A stretch of 6,677 nt of DNA from GCA-003244245 sp035463315 (GCA_035463315.1 DATHTJ010000121.1:1-6677), one strand, 5' to 3'. Shown: positions 1 to 5,853, counted from the first letter of the stretch. A program made the numbers and translations. Notes: generated by a model not told the origin, from the letters alone.

Positions 1-160
1 GCCCGAGAGCTCGGTCGGCATCGACACGCTGCTGTTCGGCCCCTCCTGCGACCCTGGGGGTGAGGTGAACCTGTTCGGCGCGCTACGCCGCGCACTGGCC
101 AAAACCGGCTACTCAGAACTCAAAGAGTTCCAAAAAGTCGGTCTCACCATCCGCCCCTAA
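1..160 (+). CDS. guaB3: GuaB3 family IMP dehydrogenase-related protein, C-terminal end
   Basis: Only the last 52 codons are present, read from base 2 to the TAA at 158-160. The peptide contains DTLLFGPS, NLFGALRRALAKTGY and LKEFQKVGLT, which match the C-terminus I know from actinobacterial GuaB3, the second IMP dehydrogenase paralogue that sits beside guaB2. The catalytic loop and nucleotide-binding parts lie upstream of the window, so activity cannot be judged. IMP dehydrogenases oxidise IMP to XMP, the substrate of the GuaA encoded further on; the exact role of GuaB3 paralogues is less settled than that of GuaB2. The next gene is on the same strand, separated by a strong inverted repeat. 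The family call is firm because both sequence and neighbours (ChoD-type oxidoreductase, guaA) agree. Confidence 0.9.
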   Translation, partial: PESSVGIDTLLFGPSCDPGGEVNLFGALRRALAKTGYSELKEFQKVGLTIRP

Positions 161-168
161 CCCTCCCT

Positions 169-242
169 CCGCCCGCGTTCGGGATGCAGACTGCAGTTAT
201 TCGTGCCCTGTTTGGTGCAGTCTGCATCCAGAACGCGGTCGG
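169..242 (+). terminator. Large inverted repeat between guaB3 and the GMC oxidoreductase gene
   Basis: The arms 169-195 and 216-242 pair at 25 of 27 positions, with mismatches at 181/230 and 172/239; the inner 14 pairs (182-195 with 216-229) are perfect. The loop is 20 nt (196-215). It starts 8 nt after the guaB3 stop and ends 8 nt before the ribosome binding site of the next gene. No run of T follows, which is common for actinobacterial terminators. It may end guaB3 transcripts, protect their 3' ends, or fold the leader of the oxidoreductase mRNA. A palindromic mobile remnant is also possible. The structure is seen directly; its function is inferred. Confidence 0.65.
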
Positions 243-250
243 GTTGGTCA

Positions 251-255
251 GGAGG
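251..255 (+). promoter_or_regulatory. Shine-Dalgarno GGAGG that sets the oxidoreductase start
   Basis: GGAGG ends 6 nt before GTG 262. An in-frame ATG at 184 would give a longer protein, but it lies inside the inverted repeat, has no ribosome binding site, and would add 26 residues ahead of the FAD-binding strand that normally opens this family. The GTG is therefore preferred. Confidence 0.85.
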
Positions 256-261
256 TGTCGG

Positions 262-1899
262 GTGACGACCGAGGTCGACTACGACGTGCTGGTGGTCGGG
301 TCTGGGTTCGGGGGCAGTGTGGCGGCGCTGCGGCTGACCGAGAAGGGTTACCGGGTCGGCGTGCTCGAGGCGGGGCGGCGCTTCGCCGACGAGGAGCTGG
401 CCACCACGTCCTGGCAGCTGCGCAAGTTTCTCTGGGCGCCCGCCTTGGGTTGTTACGGAATCCAGCGCATCCACCTGCTGCGCGATCTCGTGGTGCTGGC
501 CGGCGCGGGCGTCGGGGGCGGTTCGCTGAACTACGCCAACGCCCTCTACCGGCCACCCGACGCGTTCTTCCGCGACCGGCAGTGGGGGCACATCACTGAT
601 TGGCGCGCTGAGCTCGACGCCCATTACCACCAGGCACAGCGGATGCTCGGGGTGACGACCTACGCCGGGCACACGGCTGCAGACGAGGTGATGCAGCGGG
701 TCGCGCAGGATATGGGGGTCTTGAAGAGCTACCAACCCACTCCGGTCGGGGTGTTCTTCGGCCGCCCGGGTGAGGAGGTCGATGACCCCTACTTTGGCGG
801 CGCGGGCCCCCGGCGGACCGGCTGCACCGAATGTGGTTCCTGCATGACCGGGTGCCGGGTCGGTGCGAAGAACACCCTAGTGAAGAACTACTTGTATCTA
901 GCGGAGCGGGGCGGGGCCACCGTGCACCCGCTGACCACCGTCACCGCGCTGCGCCCGCAGTCGGACGGGACCTGGCTGATCGACACCGTGCGGACCGGCA
1001 AGCGGTGGCGCCGGACGGTCCGGGCGAACCAGGTGGTGCTCGCTGCGGGCACCTGGGGGACCCAGCAATTGCTGCACCAGATGCGTGATGATGGCGTGCT
1101 GCCCCGGCTGTCGTCCCGGCTGGGCGAGCTGACCCGGACGAACTCCGAGTCGATCGTCGGCGCCAGCCGGGCCACCGTGGACCCGGTGCGCGACTTCTCC
1201 CGCGGGGTGGCCATTACCTCCTCCTTCCACCCCGACGAGCACACCCACATCGAGCCGGTCCGCTACGGGCGGGGCAGCAACGCGATGGGCCTGCTGCAGA
1301 CCTTGGCCACCGACGGCGCGTCGGACACCCCGCGCTGGCGGCAGTTCGTACGCTTCATTGCCCGACACCCGGTCAGAGTGATGCGGCTGCTGTCGGTACG
1401 GCGCTGGAGCGAACGGACGGTGATCCTGCTGGTGATGCAAACCCTGGACAACTCGCTGACCACCTACCGCCGTCGCGGCCGGCTCACCTCGCGGCGCGGT
1501 CACGGCGAGTCCAACCCCACCTTCATCCCGGCCGCGTTCCAGGCCAGCCAGCTCACCGCCCAGCACATCGGCGGCACCGCAGGGGGCACCTGGGGCGAGC
1601 TGTTCGAGGTCCCGATGACCGCGCACTTCCTCGGCGGCTGCCCGATAGGCGCAACCTCTGCTGACGGCGTCATCGACCCTTACCACCGGGTGCACGGTTA
1701 CCCGGGCCTGTCCGTGGTGGACGGGTCGGCGGTCAGTGCGAACCTCGGGGTGAACCCGGCGCTGACCATCACCGCGCTGGCCGAGCGCGCCTTCGCCTTG
1801 TGGCCCAACAAGGGCGCGCCGGACCCACGGCCCACCCCGGGTGAGGACTACCAGCAGCTGGACCCCATCCCACCGCGCTCACCCTGGGCCCGCTCGTGA
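262..1899 (+). CDS. choD: ChoD-type GMC family FAD-dependent oxidoreductase
   Basis: This 545-residue flavoprotein belongs to the glucose-methanol-choline oxidoreductase family and closely resembles Mycobacterium ChoD (Rv3409c), annotated as a cholesterol oxidase although its substrate is disputed. Visible parts are the FAD dinucleotide fold VGSGFGGS (12-19) with the acidic end of its second strand in LEAG (36-39), the GAGVGGGSLNYAN motif (81-93), and the C-terminal VVDGSAVSANLGVNPALT stretch. His455 in AHFLGG and Asn498 in GVNP are the likely catalytic pair of GMC enzymes, by family analogy. A tight cysteine cluster, Cys188, 191, 194 and 198 (C-x2-C-x2-C-x3-C), is an oddity shared with the mycobacterial protein. 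There is no signal peptide, so it is probably cytoplasmic. The stop overlaps the guaA start by 4 nt, implying co-translation. The sterol substrate is unproven; 'GMC oxidoreductase' is the safe name. Confidence 0.88.
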   Translation: MTTEVDYDVLVVGSGFGGSVAALRLTEKGYRVGVLEAGRRFADEELATTSWQLRKFLWAPALGCYGIQRIHLLRDLVVLAGAGVGGGSLNYANALYRPPDAFFRDRQWGHITDWRAELDAHYHQAQRMLGVTTYAGHTAADEVMQRVAQDMGVLKSYQPTPVGVFFGRPGEEVDDPYFGGAGPRRTGCTECGSCMTGCRVGAKNTLVKNYLYLAERGGATVHPLTTVTALRPQSDGTWLIDTVRTGKRWRRTVRANQVVLAAGTWGTQQLLHQMRDDGVLPRLSSRLGELTRTNSESIVGASRATVDPVRDFSRGVAITSSFHPDEHTHIEPVRYGRGSNAMGLLQTLATDGASDTPRWRQFVRFIARHPVRVMRLLSVRRWSERTVILLVMQTLDNSLTTYRRRGRLTSRRGHGESNPTFIPAAFQASQLTAQHIGGTAGGTWGELFEVPMTAHFLGGCPIGATSADGVIDPYHRVHGYPGLSVVDGSAVSANLGVNPALTITALAERAFALWPNKGAPDPRPTPGEDYQQLDPIPPRSPWARS

Positions 1900-3491
1900 G
1901 TGGCAAAGAGTCCGATAACACTGTTACGCACTCACGGGTGGTTCTGGTCGTTGACTTCGGAGCGCAGTACGCGCAGTTGATCGCTCGCCGGGTCCGTGAG
2001 GCGCAGGTGTACTCCGAGGTCGTGCCACATACCACACCAGTCGCGGAGATGCTTGATCGAAGACCCGCGGCGATCGTGCTGTCCGGTGGTCCGGCCAGCG
2101 TGTACGCGCCGGGCGCTCCCCGCGTCGACCCGGCTCTGTTCGAGGCCGGGGTGCCGGTGCTGGGGATCTGCTACGGCTTCCAGGCGATGGCCGACGCGCT
2201 GGGCGGTGTCGTGCGCAAAACCGGCACCCGGGAGTACGGGCGCACCGACCTGCAGGTGCTCGGCGGCGGCGGCGTGTTGCACCGCGAGCTGCCCGCGCGC
2301 GGTCCCGTATGGATGAGCCACGGCGACGCCGTCACCGCCGCGCCGGAGGGGTTCACGGTCACCGCGCGGTCGGCGGGTGCCCCGGTAGCGGCGTTCGAGG
2401 ACACCGGCCGGCGGCTGGCCGGGGTGCAGTACCACCCCGAGGTGGTGCACTCCCCGCACGGCCAGGAGGTGCTGCGCCGGTTCCTGCACGAGGTGGCCGG
2501 TATCCGGCCGAGCTGGACCACCGCCAACGTCATCGACGAGACCGTGGCCGCGATCCGGGCTCAGACCGGCGGCGACAAGCTGATCTGCGGGCTGTCCGGC
2601 GGGGTGGACTCCGCGGTCGCCGCCGCCCTGGTGCACCGCGCCGTCGGGGATGACCTGACCTGCGTGTTCGTCGACCATGGCCTGCTGCGGGCCGGGGAGC
2701 GCGCCCAGGTGGAACGGGACTACGTGGCCGCGACGGGAGTCCGACTGGTCACCGTCGACGCCCGCGAGCGGTTCCTGGACGCGCTGGCCGGGGTGGTCGA
2801 TCCGGAGCAGAAGCGCAAGATCATCGGGCGGGAGTTTATCCGGGTCTTCGAGGCCGCGGCGCGCGACGTGGCGGCCGAGGCGGGCCGGCACGGTCAGGAG
2901 ATCCGTTTCCTCGTGCAGGGCACTCTGTACCCGGACGTGGTGGAATCCGGCGGCGGCTCGGGCACCGCGAACATCAAGAGTCACCACAACGTCGGCGGGC
3001 TGCCCGAGGACCTGAAATTCGAGCTGATCGAGCCGCTGCGGGCGTTGTTCAAGGACGAGGTGCGCCGGGTGGGGCTGGAACTCGGACTGCCGGAGACGAT
3101 CGTGCACCGCCAGCCGTTCCCGGGCCCCGGTCTGGCGATCCGGATCATCGGCGAGGTCACCGCAGCGCGCTTGGAGACGTTGCGCGCCGCGGACTCGATC
3201 GCCCGGGAGGAGCTCACCGCGGCCGGGATGGACCGCGACATCTGGCAGTGCCCGGTGGTGCTGCTGGCGCAGGTGCGCAGCGTCGGCGTGCAGGGTGATG
3301 GGCGAACCTACGGGCATCCCGTGGTGCTGCGCCCGGTGTCCAGCGAGGACGCGATGACCGCGGACTGGTCCCGGGTGCCCTATGACGTGCTGGCCCGCAT
3401 CTCCGGCCGGATCACCAACGAGGTGCCCGAGATCAACCGCGTGGTGCTCGACGTGACGAGCAAGCCACCGGGCACCATCGAATGGGAGTAG
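1896..3491 (+). CDS. guaA: GMP synthase (glutamine-hydrolysing)
   Basis: GuaA converts XMP to GMP using ATP and ammonia released from glutamine, the last step of guanine nucleotide synthesis, in the cytoplasm. The 531-residue protein is full length. The N-terminal class I glutamine amidotransferase has nucleophile Cys92 in GICYGF and the His180/Glu182 pair in YHPEVV. The ATP pyrophosphatase domain opens with the P-loop SGGVDS (234-239), followed by GTLYPDVVESGGG and HHNVGGLPEDL. The dimerisation domain holds RQPFPGPGLAIRI and ends in the typical GTIEWE. GTG 1896 overlaps the previous stop (GTGA), consistent with translational coupling, but no good ribosome binding site is visible there. An in-frame GTG at 1938 would start just before the VLVVDFGAQY strand and is a plausible alternative. 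Expression is probably linked to the upstream oxidoreductase gene. Confidence 0.97.
   Translation: MSGKESDNTVTHSRVVLVVDFGAQYAQLIARRVREAQVYSEVVPHTTPVAEMLDRRPAAIVLSGGPASVYAPGAPRVDPALFEAGVPVLGICYGFQAMADALGGVVRKTGTREYGRTDLQVLGGGGVLHRELPARGPVWMSHGDAVTAAPEGFTVTARSAGAPVAAFEDTGRRLAGVQYHPEVVHSPHGQEVLRRFLHEVAGIRPSWTTANVIDETVAAIRAQTGGDKLICGLSGGVDSAVAAALVHRAVGDDLTCVFVDHGLLRAGERAQVERDYVAATGVRLVTVDARERFLDALAGVVDPEQKRKIIGREFIRVFEAAARDVAAEAGRHGQEIRFLVQGTLYPDVVESGGGSGTANIKSHHNVGGLPEDLKFELIEPLRALFKDEVRRVGLELGLPETIVHRQPFPGPGLAIRIIGEVTAARLETLRAADSIAREELTAAGMDRDIWQCPVVLLAQVRSVGVQGDGRTYGHPVVLRPVSSEDAMTADWSRVPYDVLARISGRITNEVPEINRVVLDVTSKPPGTIEWE
1916..1926 (+). promoter_or_regulatory. Short AT-rich palindrome TAACACTGTTA at the guaA 5' end
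   Basis: An 11-bp perfect palindrome about a central C sits in the atypically AT-rich first codons of guaA, between the GTG at 1896 and the alternative GTG at 1938. It could be a small operator if a guaA promoter lies here, or simply chance in coding DNA. No matching second copy or clear -35/-10 pair was found. Confidence 0.2.
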
Positions 3492-3497
3492 TCTTAC

Positions 3498-3541
3498 GTT
3501 GATGCGGAAAGCGCACCGCAAGATGATGCTAGAGTTGATGC
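3498..3541 (+). promoter_or_regulatory. Toxin-antitoxin promoter/operator: TGATGC repeats and a leaderless -10
   Basis: TGATGC occurs at 3500-3505, 3524-3529 and 3536-3541, spaced 24 and 12 bp, so all copies lie on roughly the same face of the helix. The outer two extend to GTTGATGC. A -10 type hexamer TAGAGT at 3530-3535 ends 6 nt before the ATG at 3542, which places the expected transcription start at or next to that ATG. No ribosome binding site is present, so a leaderless mRNA is likely. Antitoxins with an RHH fold usually repress their own operon, and these repeats are the natural candidate binding sites. Sequence elements are seen; the binding is inferred. Confidence 0.5.
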
Positions 3542-3859
3542 ATGACGAGGCGAACCACGGTCACGTTCGATGACCACGACGAGGGAGTGATCGCTTCGGT
3601 CAGCAATCCCGATCGCGCCGAGTGGGCCGCCCTCGTGGACGCCGCCGCCGAGAAGGGCATCATCCTGAAACCGGGTGCGTCTGAGGCAGCGATCATTCGA
3701 GCACTCGTCCACGCTGGAGCCGACGCCGTGCGAGAACGCGCGCTGGAACGCGGGTACACCGAACTAGCCGACCTGTGGCCCGATGTGCACGACGCTGCCG
3801 AGACCCGGGAGCGCCGCCGCCGTTACGCCCACCGCGTCGACCGCGTCGCCGACGCATGA
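3542..3859 (+). CDS. RHH-like antitoxin of a MazF/PemK-type module
   Basis: This 105-residue protein is the first gene of a two-gene unit. Its N-terminus RRTTVTFDD (3-11) looks like the DNA-contacting beta strand of ribbon-helix-helix proteins, and ASEAAIIRALVHAGADAV (46-63) reads as the second helix of that fold, with a longer than usual insert between them. The C-terminal third (about 71-105) is charged, with the run RERRRR near 89-94, and is the likely toxin-binding tail. It should neutralise the toxin and, with it, repress the shared promoter. It overlaps the toxin start by 4 nt (ATGA), typical of toxin-antitoxin operons. The fold assignment is from pattern only; the antitoxin role rests mainly on the partner gene. 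Lying 50 bp after guaA, it is probably an acquired insertion. Confidence 0.75.
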   Translation: MTRRTTVTFDDHDEGVIASVSNPDRAEWAALVDAAAEKGIILKPGASEAAIIRALVHAGADAVRERALERGYTELADLWPDVHDAAETRERRRRYAHRVDRVADA

Positions 3860-4173
3860 GCGCACCGCTGCGAGGGCAGATCTACCGCGCCGACATCGGA
3901 TTCGGACCGAAACCCTGGCTCGTAGTCAGCAACAACCACCGCAATCGTGCACTGTCCGACCTGCTCGCTGTCAGGATCACCACCACAGATCGCCACACCA
4001 ACCTGCCAACGTGGGTCCCTCTCGGCACCGCCGACCCGCTCGTCGGCTACGTCAACGCCGACGATCTACAGCAACTGCACCAGGACGAACTCCACGACCT
4101 ACTCGGCTCGCTCAGCCCCGCGACACTACGAGCAGTCAACGACGCACTCCGCATCGTCCTCGCCCTGCCATGA
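3856..4173 (+). CDS. MazF/PemK-type endoribonuclease toxin
   Basis: A 105-residue protein with the MazF/PemK pattern: RGQIYRADIG (6-15) as the first strand, GPKPWLVVSNNHRNR (17-31) as the loop and second strand, LLAVRITTT (36-44), LPTWVPL (50-56), and GYVNADDLQQL (64-74) before the closing helix LSPATLRAVNDALRIVL. Family members cut mRNA at short sequences and halt growth when the antitoxin is lost; the target sequence cannot be read from here. The start ATG 3856 overlaps the antitoxin stop; the frame stays open further upstream, but that part lies within the antitoxin gene and is not needed for the fold. Length is normal and nothing looks broken, so the module is probably functional. Its codons are richer in A and C (AAC, CAC, ATC) than those of guaA, hinting at separate origin. 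Confidence 0.87.
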   Translation: MSAPLRGQIYRADIGFGPKPWLVVSNNHRNRALSDLLAVRITTTDRHTNLPTWVPLGTADPLVGYVNADDLQQLHQDELHDLLGSLSPATLRAVNDALRIVLALP

Positions 4174-4215
4174 GATCGACTGGATTGTTCACCGTTGGTC
4201 GCAATGCGTTGTCCC

Positions 4216-4229
4216 CTGCTGTGCAGCAG
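4216..4229 (+). terminator. Weak hairpin after the toxin gene
   Basis: CTGCT at 4216-4220 pairs with AGCAG at 4225-4229 around a 4-nt loop, 43 nt after the toxin stop. With only five pairs and no T run it is a marginal terminator. No better one is seen before the next gene. Confidence 0.25.
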
Positions 4230-4287
4230 TAAGATCAGGTGACCACTCGTGTGTGGCGCGCGGAGGTGACCGGCTCGGAGGGTGAGA

Positions 4288-4990
4288 ATGACCCCGCTCG
4301 ATTTCGAGGTGGAGATCGTTCTGCCGAGCGCGGAGGGCAGCTATCCGGTGTTCGCGCGCGGGCTGGAAGGCTGACGGCATCCTGCGGTGGCCTTGGACGT
4401 CCGCCGACTTCAACCGCCAATGCGTCTGGTGGTGCTCAACGCCTGCGACACCGGGTGGGGCAGTGCCACCGATGAGTTTTCCAGCACCGCCGCGGCGCTG
4501 ATCCGCTGGGAGGTCCCGGCGGTGGTGGCCATGCAGTTCACAATCAGCGACCCGGCCGCGATCCAATTCGTCCAGGCCTTCTACGAGTACGTGACCAAAC
4601 GCCCGGCCGCTGGACGACAGCGTGATGCGCGCCCGGCGGGCACTACGGCGGGCCAAGAAGGACACCCTGGAGTGGGGCACCCCCGTGCTGTACCTGCGCG
4701 CCGCCGACGGGCTCATCTTCGACACCACCATCCCGCTGCCACCGCGGCCCAGTCCGTCCTCCGACCCGGTGCCCACACCAGAAGTGGCAGTGACCCCGCC
4801 GACCCCTCCCTGTCTGGAATTCCCCGCTCCGCCAGCACCGCTATCTGCTCCGCCCCGTATCTTTTCTCAACCCCGCGCGGTGCAGACCCTGCTGCACGAC
4901 CTGACGGTCACTGCGGTGGCGTTTAGCCCGGACGGACGCCGATTGGTCACGGCGAACATCGACGAGATGGCGCGGCTCCCGTCACGGTGA
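4288..4990 (+). pseudogene. Decayed CHAT-domain/WD40-repeat protein gene
   Basis: The original start survives: GGAGG at 4277-4281, 6 nt before ATG 4288, then a peptide opening MTPLDFEVEIVLPSAEGSYPV that is typical of actinobacterial CHAT proteins. An in-frame TGA follows at 4372-4374. The same frame then resumes in the catalytic-cysteine part of the CHAT (caspase-like) domain, RLVVLNACDTG, SSTAAALIR and VPAVVAMQF. The roughly 200 or more residues normally between, including the catalytic histidine, are missing. An extra C in the CCC at 4602-4604 shifts the frame; removing it would restore KRRPLDDSVMRARRALRRA. The second frame continues through GTPVLYLRA, a proline-rich linker (about 4733-4880) and the start of a WD repeat, TVTAVAFSPDGRRLV, ending at TGA 4988. 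No propeller remains. Intact relatives are signalling or defence-type proteases; this one cannot be active. Confidence 0.8.
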
Positions 4991-5542
4991 GGCCCACACG
5001 ATGAGATCCCTCGGCGACGTCTGGCGATACCGGACGTCCCGGAGTAGCCAGCCTGGTGCTCAGGGCCGACCCCGGCGAGGGTGACGCAGGATGAGCGTGG
5101 CAGTGCTGCGTTCTGTGACCGCTCCACGGTGGCGTATATCGAGAAGGCCCGATCCCGTGGGGACCGCCGGTTCTGGAAGGTCGCCGGTCAACGCCGACGG
5201 TAATTGCGAGTTCTTCGCGGAAGGTTCTTGCCCCCCAGGTTCGACCCAAATCGGCGCCTTCTCCGACGGTACGAAAAGATGTGAGCGCCCGCTCTAGCCT
5301 CAGGCATCCGGAAGTTTGTTTGTCGCACGCGCTCTGATGCGCGGACTCTTTCCGGCGTGGCTCGGAGAAATCTGTGACGTCGACGCGCGTCGCTTTGGGC
5401 AACCGCGTGACGATCTGCTCGAGTCGGCTCATGCTGTCCACTTGGCGTGCTTCTCTCGTCCCCCGCGGCTCGGTATGCAATTAGGTGCTCTGCTACGGCC
5501 GGAGCCGACTCGACGTGCGGGGAGCCCGGTTCGGTGCGAACA
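4991..5542. other. About 550 bp without a convincing gene, probably eroded DNA
   Basis: No intact gene is seen on either strand. Scraps read like protein but are cut by stops. In frame 3 near 4977-5025, GEAHTMRSLGDVW could be a further decayed WD repeat after a second frameshift. In frame 2 near 5093-5201, a stretch with FCDRSTVAYIEKARSRG and DRRFWKVAG has coding-like GC at third positions but matches nothing I recognise. A 68-codon frame from ATG 5091 to TAG 5297 has no good ribosome binding site. A minus-strand scrap at 5367-5432 is listed separately. The segment is best seen as remnants of an acquired region. Confidence 0.55.
5367..5432 (-). pseudogene. Possible N-terminal scrap of an MmcQ/YjbR-like protein
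   Basis: Reading minus from ATG 5432, the peptide MSRLEQIVTRLPKATRVDV resembles the start of small actinobacterial MmcQ/YjbR-type proteins, which begin with a helix like LEEIVAxLPEA. The expected continuation (PTFRVRGKNFVF-like strands) is absent; the frame stays open to 4947 but with a low-complexity, arginine-rich translation. The upstream ribosome binding site is weak. The resemblance is from memory of the family pattern and short, so this may be chance. Confidence 0.2.
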
Positions 5543-5571
5543 TTGACAAACAGGGCATCTTCGTATATATG
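5543..5571 (+). promoter_or_regulatory. Strong sigma-70-type promoter for the small membrane protein
   Basis: TTGACA at 5543-5548 is a perfect -35 box, and TATATG at 5566-5571 lies 17 bp downstream as the -10; TATATA at 5564 is an alternative with 15-bp spacing. The AT-rich -10 stands out sharply in this GC-rich DNA. Transcription should start near 5578, giving a leader of about 105 nt before ATG 5683. It is probably read by the housekeeping sigma factor. Confidence 0.75.
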
Positions 5572-5585
5572 TTGCGGGTGAACTG

Positions 5586-5609
5586 ACGCCCTCGCCGTGT
5601 CGGGGGCGT
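5586..5609 (+). promoter_or_regulatory. Hairpin in the leader of the small membrane protein mRNA
   Basis: ACGCCCTC at 5586-5593 pairs with GGGGGCGT at 5602-5609, seven Watson-Crick pairs and one T-G wobble, around an 8-nt loop. It begins about 8 nt after the predicted transcription start, so it could stabilise the 5' end or act as a leader element. No known riboswitch pattern is recognised. Confidence 0.35.
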
Positions 5610-5682
5610 GTACGACACTCCGCCGCGGTCGCACGGAAGCGCCCTGTCCTGCACAGACGCCGGGCTGACTAAGGAGACCACC

Positions 5683-5853
5683 ATGCTCGCCATTGTCGCC
5701 GCCATCCTGTTCGCGCTCGCTCTGGTGCTCCATCTGGTCGGGGTTGCGCTCGGTCCGCTCGACCCCGAAGCCTTCATGCTGGCCGGTTTGCTGTGTCTTG
5801 CGCTGCAGCTCGCCGGAGTCGGAGCTGGCATGAGGAGCCGCAGCCGCCTCTGA
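5683..5853 (+). CDS. Small two-helix membrane protein, function unknown
   Basis: A 56-residue protein with two hydrophobic segments, about 2-23 (IVAAILFALALVLHLVGVAL in its core) and 31-49 (MLAGLLCLALQLAGVGAG), joined by a short GPLDPEA turn and ending in a basic tail, RSRSRL. The tail suggests the C-terminus faces the cytoplasm, so both ends would be inside as a hairpin. AAGGAGA at 5671-5677 lies 5 nt before ATG 5683 and fixes the start; the frame is open back to GTG 5608, but that part is not hydrophobic and has no ribosome binding site. Similar tiny membrane proteins are common in actinomycetes with no known role. It has its own strong promoter and structured leader and converges with the minus-strand helicase remnant 42 bp away. 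Confidence 0.75.
   Translation: MLAIVAAILFALALVLHLVGVALGPLDPEAFMLAGLLCLALQLAGVGAGMRSRSRL

Noticed and set aside
184..261. ATG 184 as the oxidoreductase start
   Set aside because: It lies inside the inverted repeat, has no ribosome binding site, and GTG 262 has a good GGAGG and starts at the family's usual N-terminus.
898..1695. Minus-strand frame of 265 codons opposite the oxidoreductase gene
   Set aside because: Antisense shadow of a well-conserved gene; composition is low-complexity and no family pattern is seen.
1916..1926. KstR-type sterol regulator site at TAACACTGTTA
   Set aside because: The half-sites AAC and GTT are three bases apart, not two as in the KstR motif I know, so the sterol-regulator reading is not supported.
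1932..3521. Long minus-strand open frame of 529 codons opposite guaA
   Set aside because: It is the antisense shadow of a clearly real guaA in high-GC DNA; its translation is rich in H, R, P and Q with no domain, and has no ribosome binding site.
4238..4271. Two GGTGACC copies 27 bp apart before the CHAT gene
   Set aside because: The heptamer also occurs elsewhere in the window (for example near 6149 and 6208), so it is common in this composition and not specific to a regulatory site.
5225..5265. tRNA-like T-arm (AGGTTCGACCC near 5237-5247)
   Set aside because: The flanking bases do not form the five-pair T stem or an acceptor stem, and no D or anticodon arm is found upstream.
5091..5297. 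Possible 68-residue protein starting at ATG 5091
   Set aside because: No well-placed ribosome binding site, no recognised family, and another frame over the same bases looks more protein-like.
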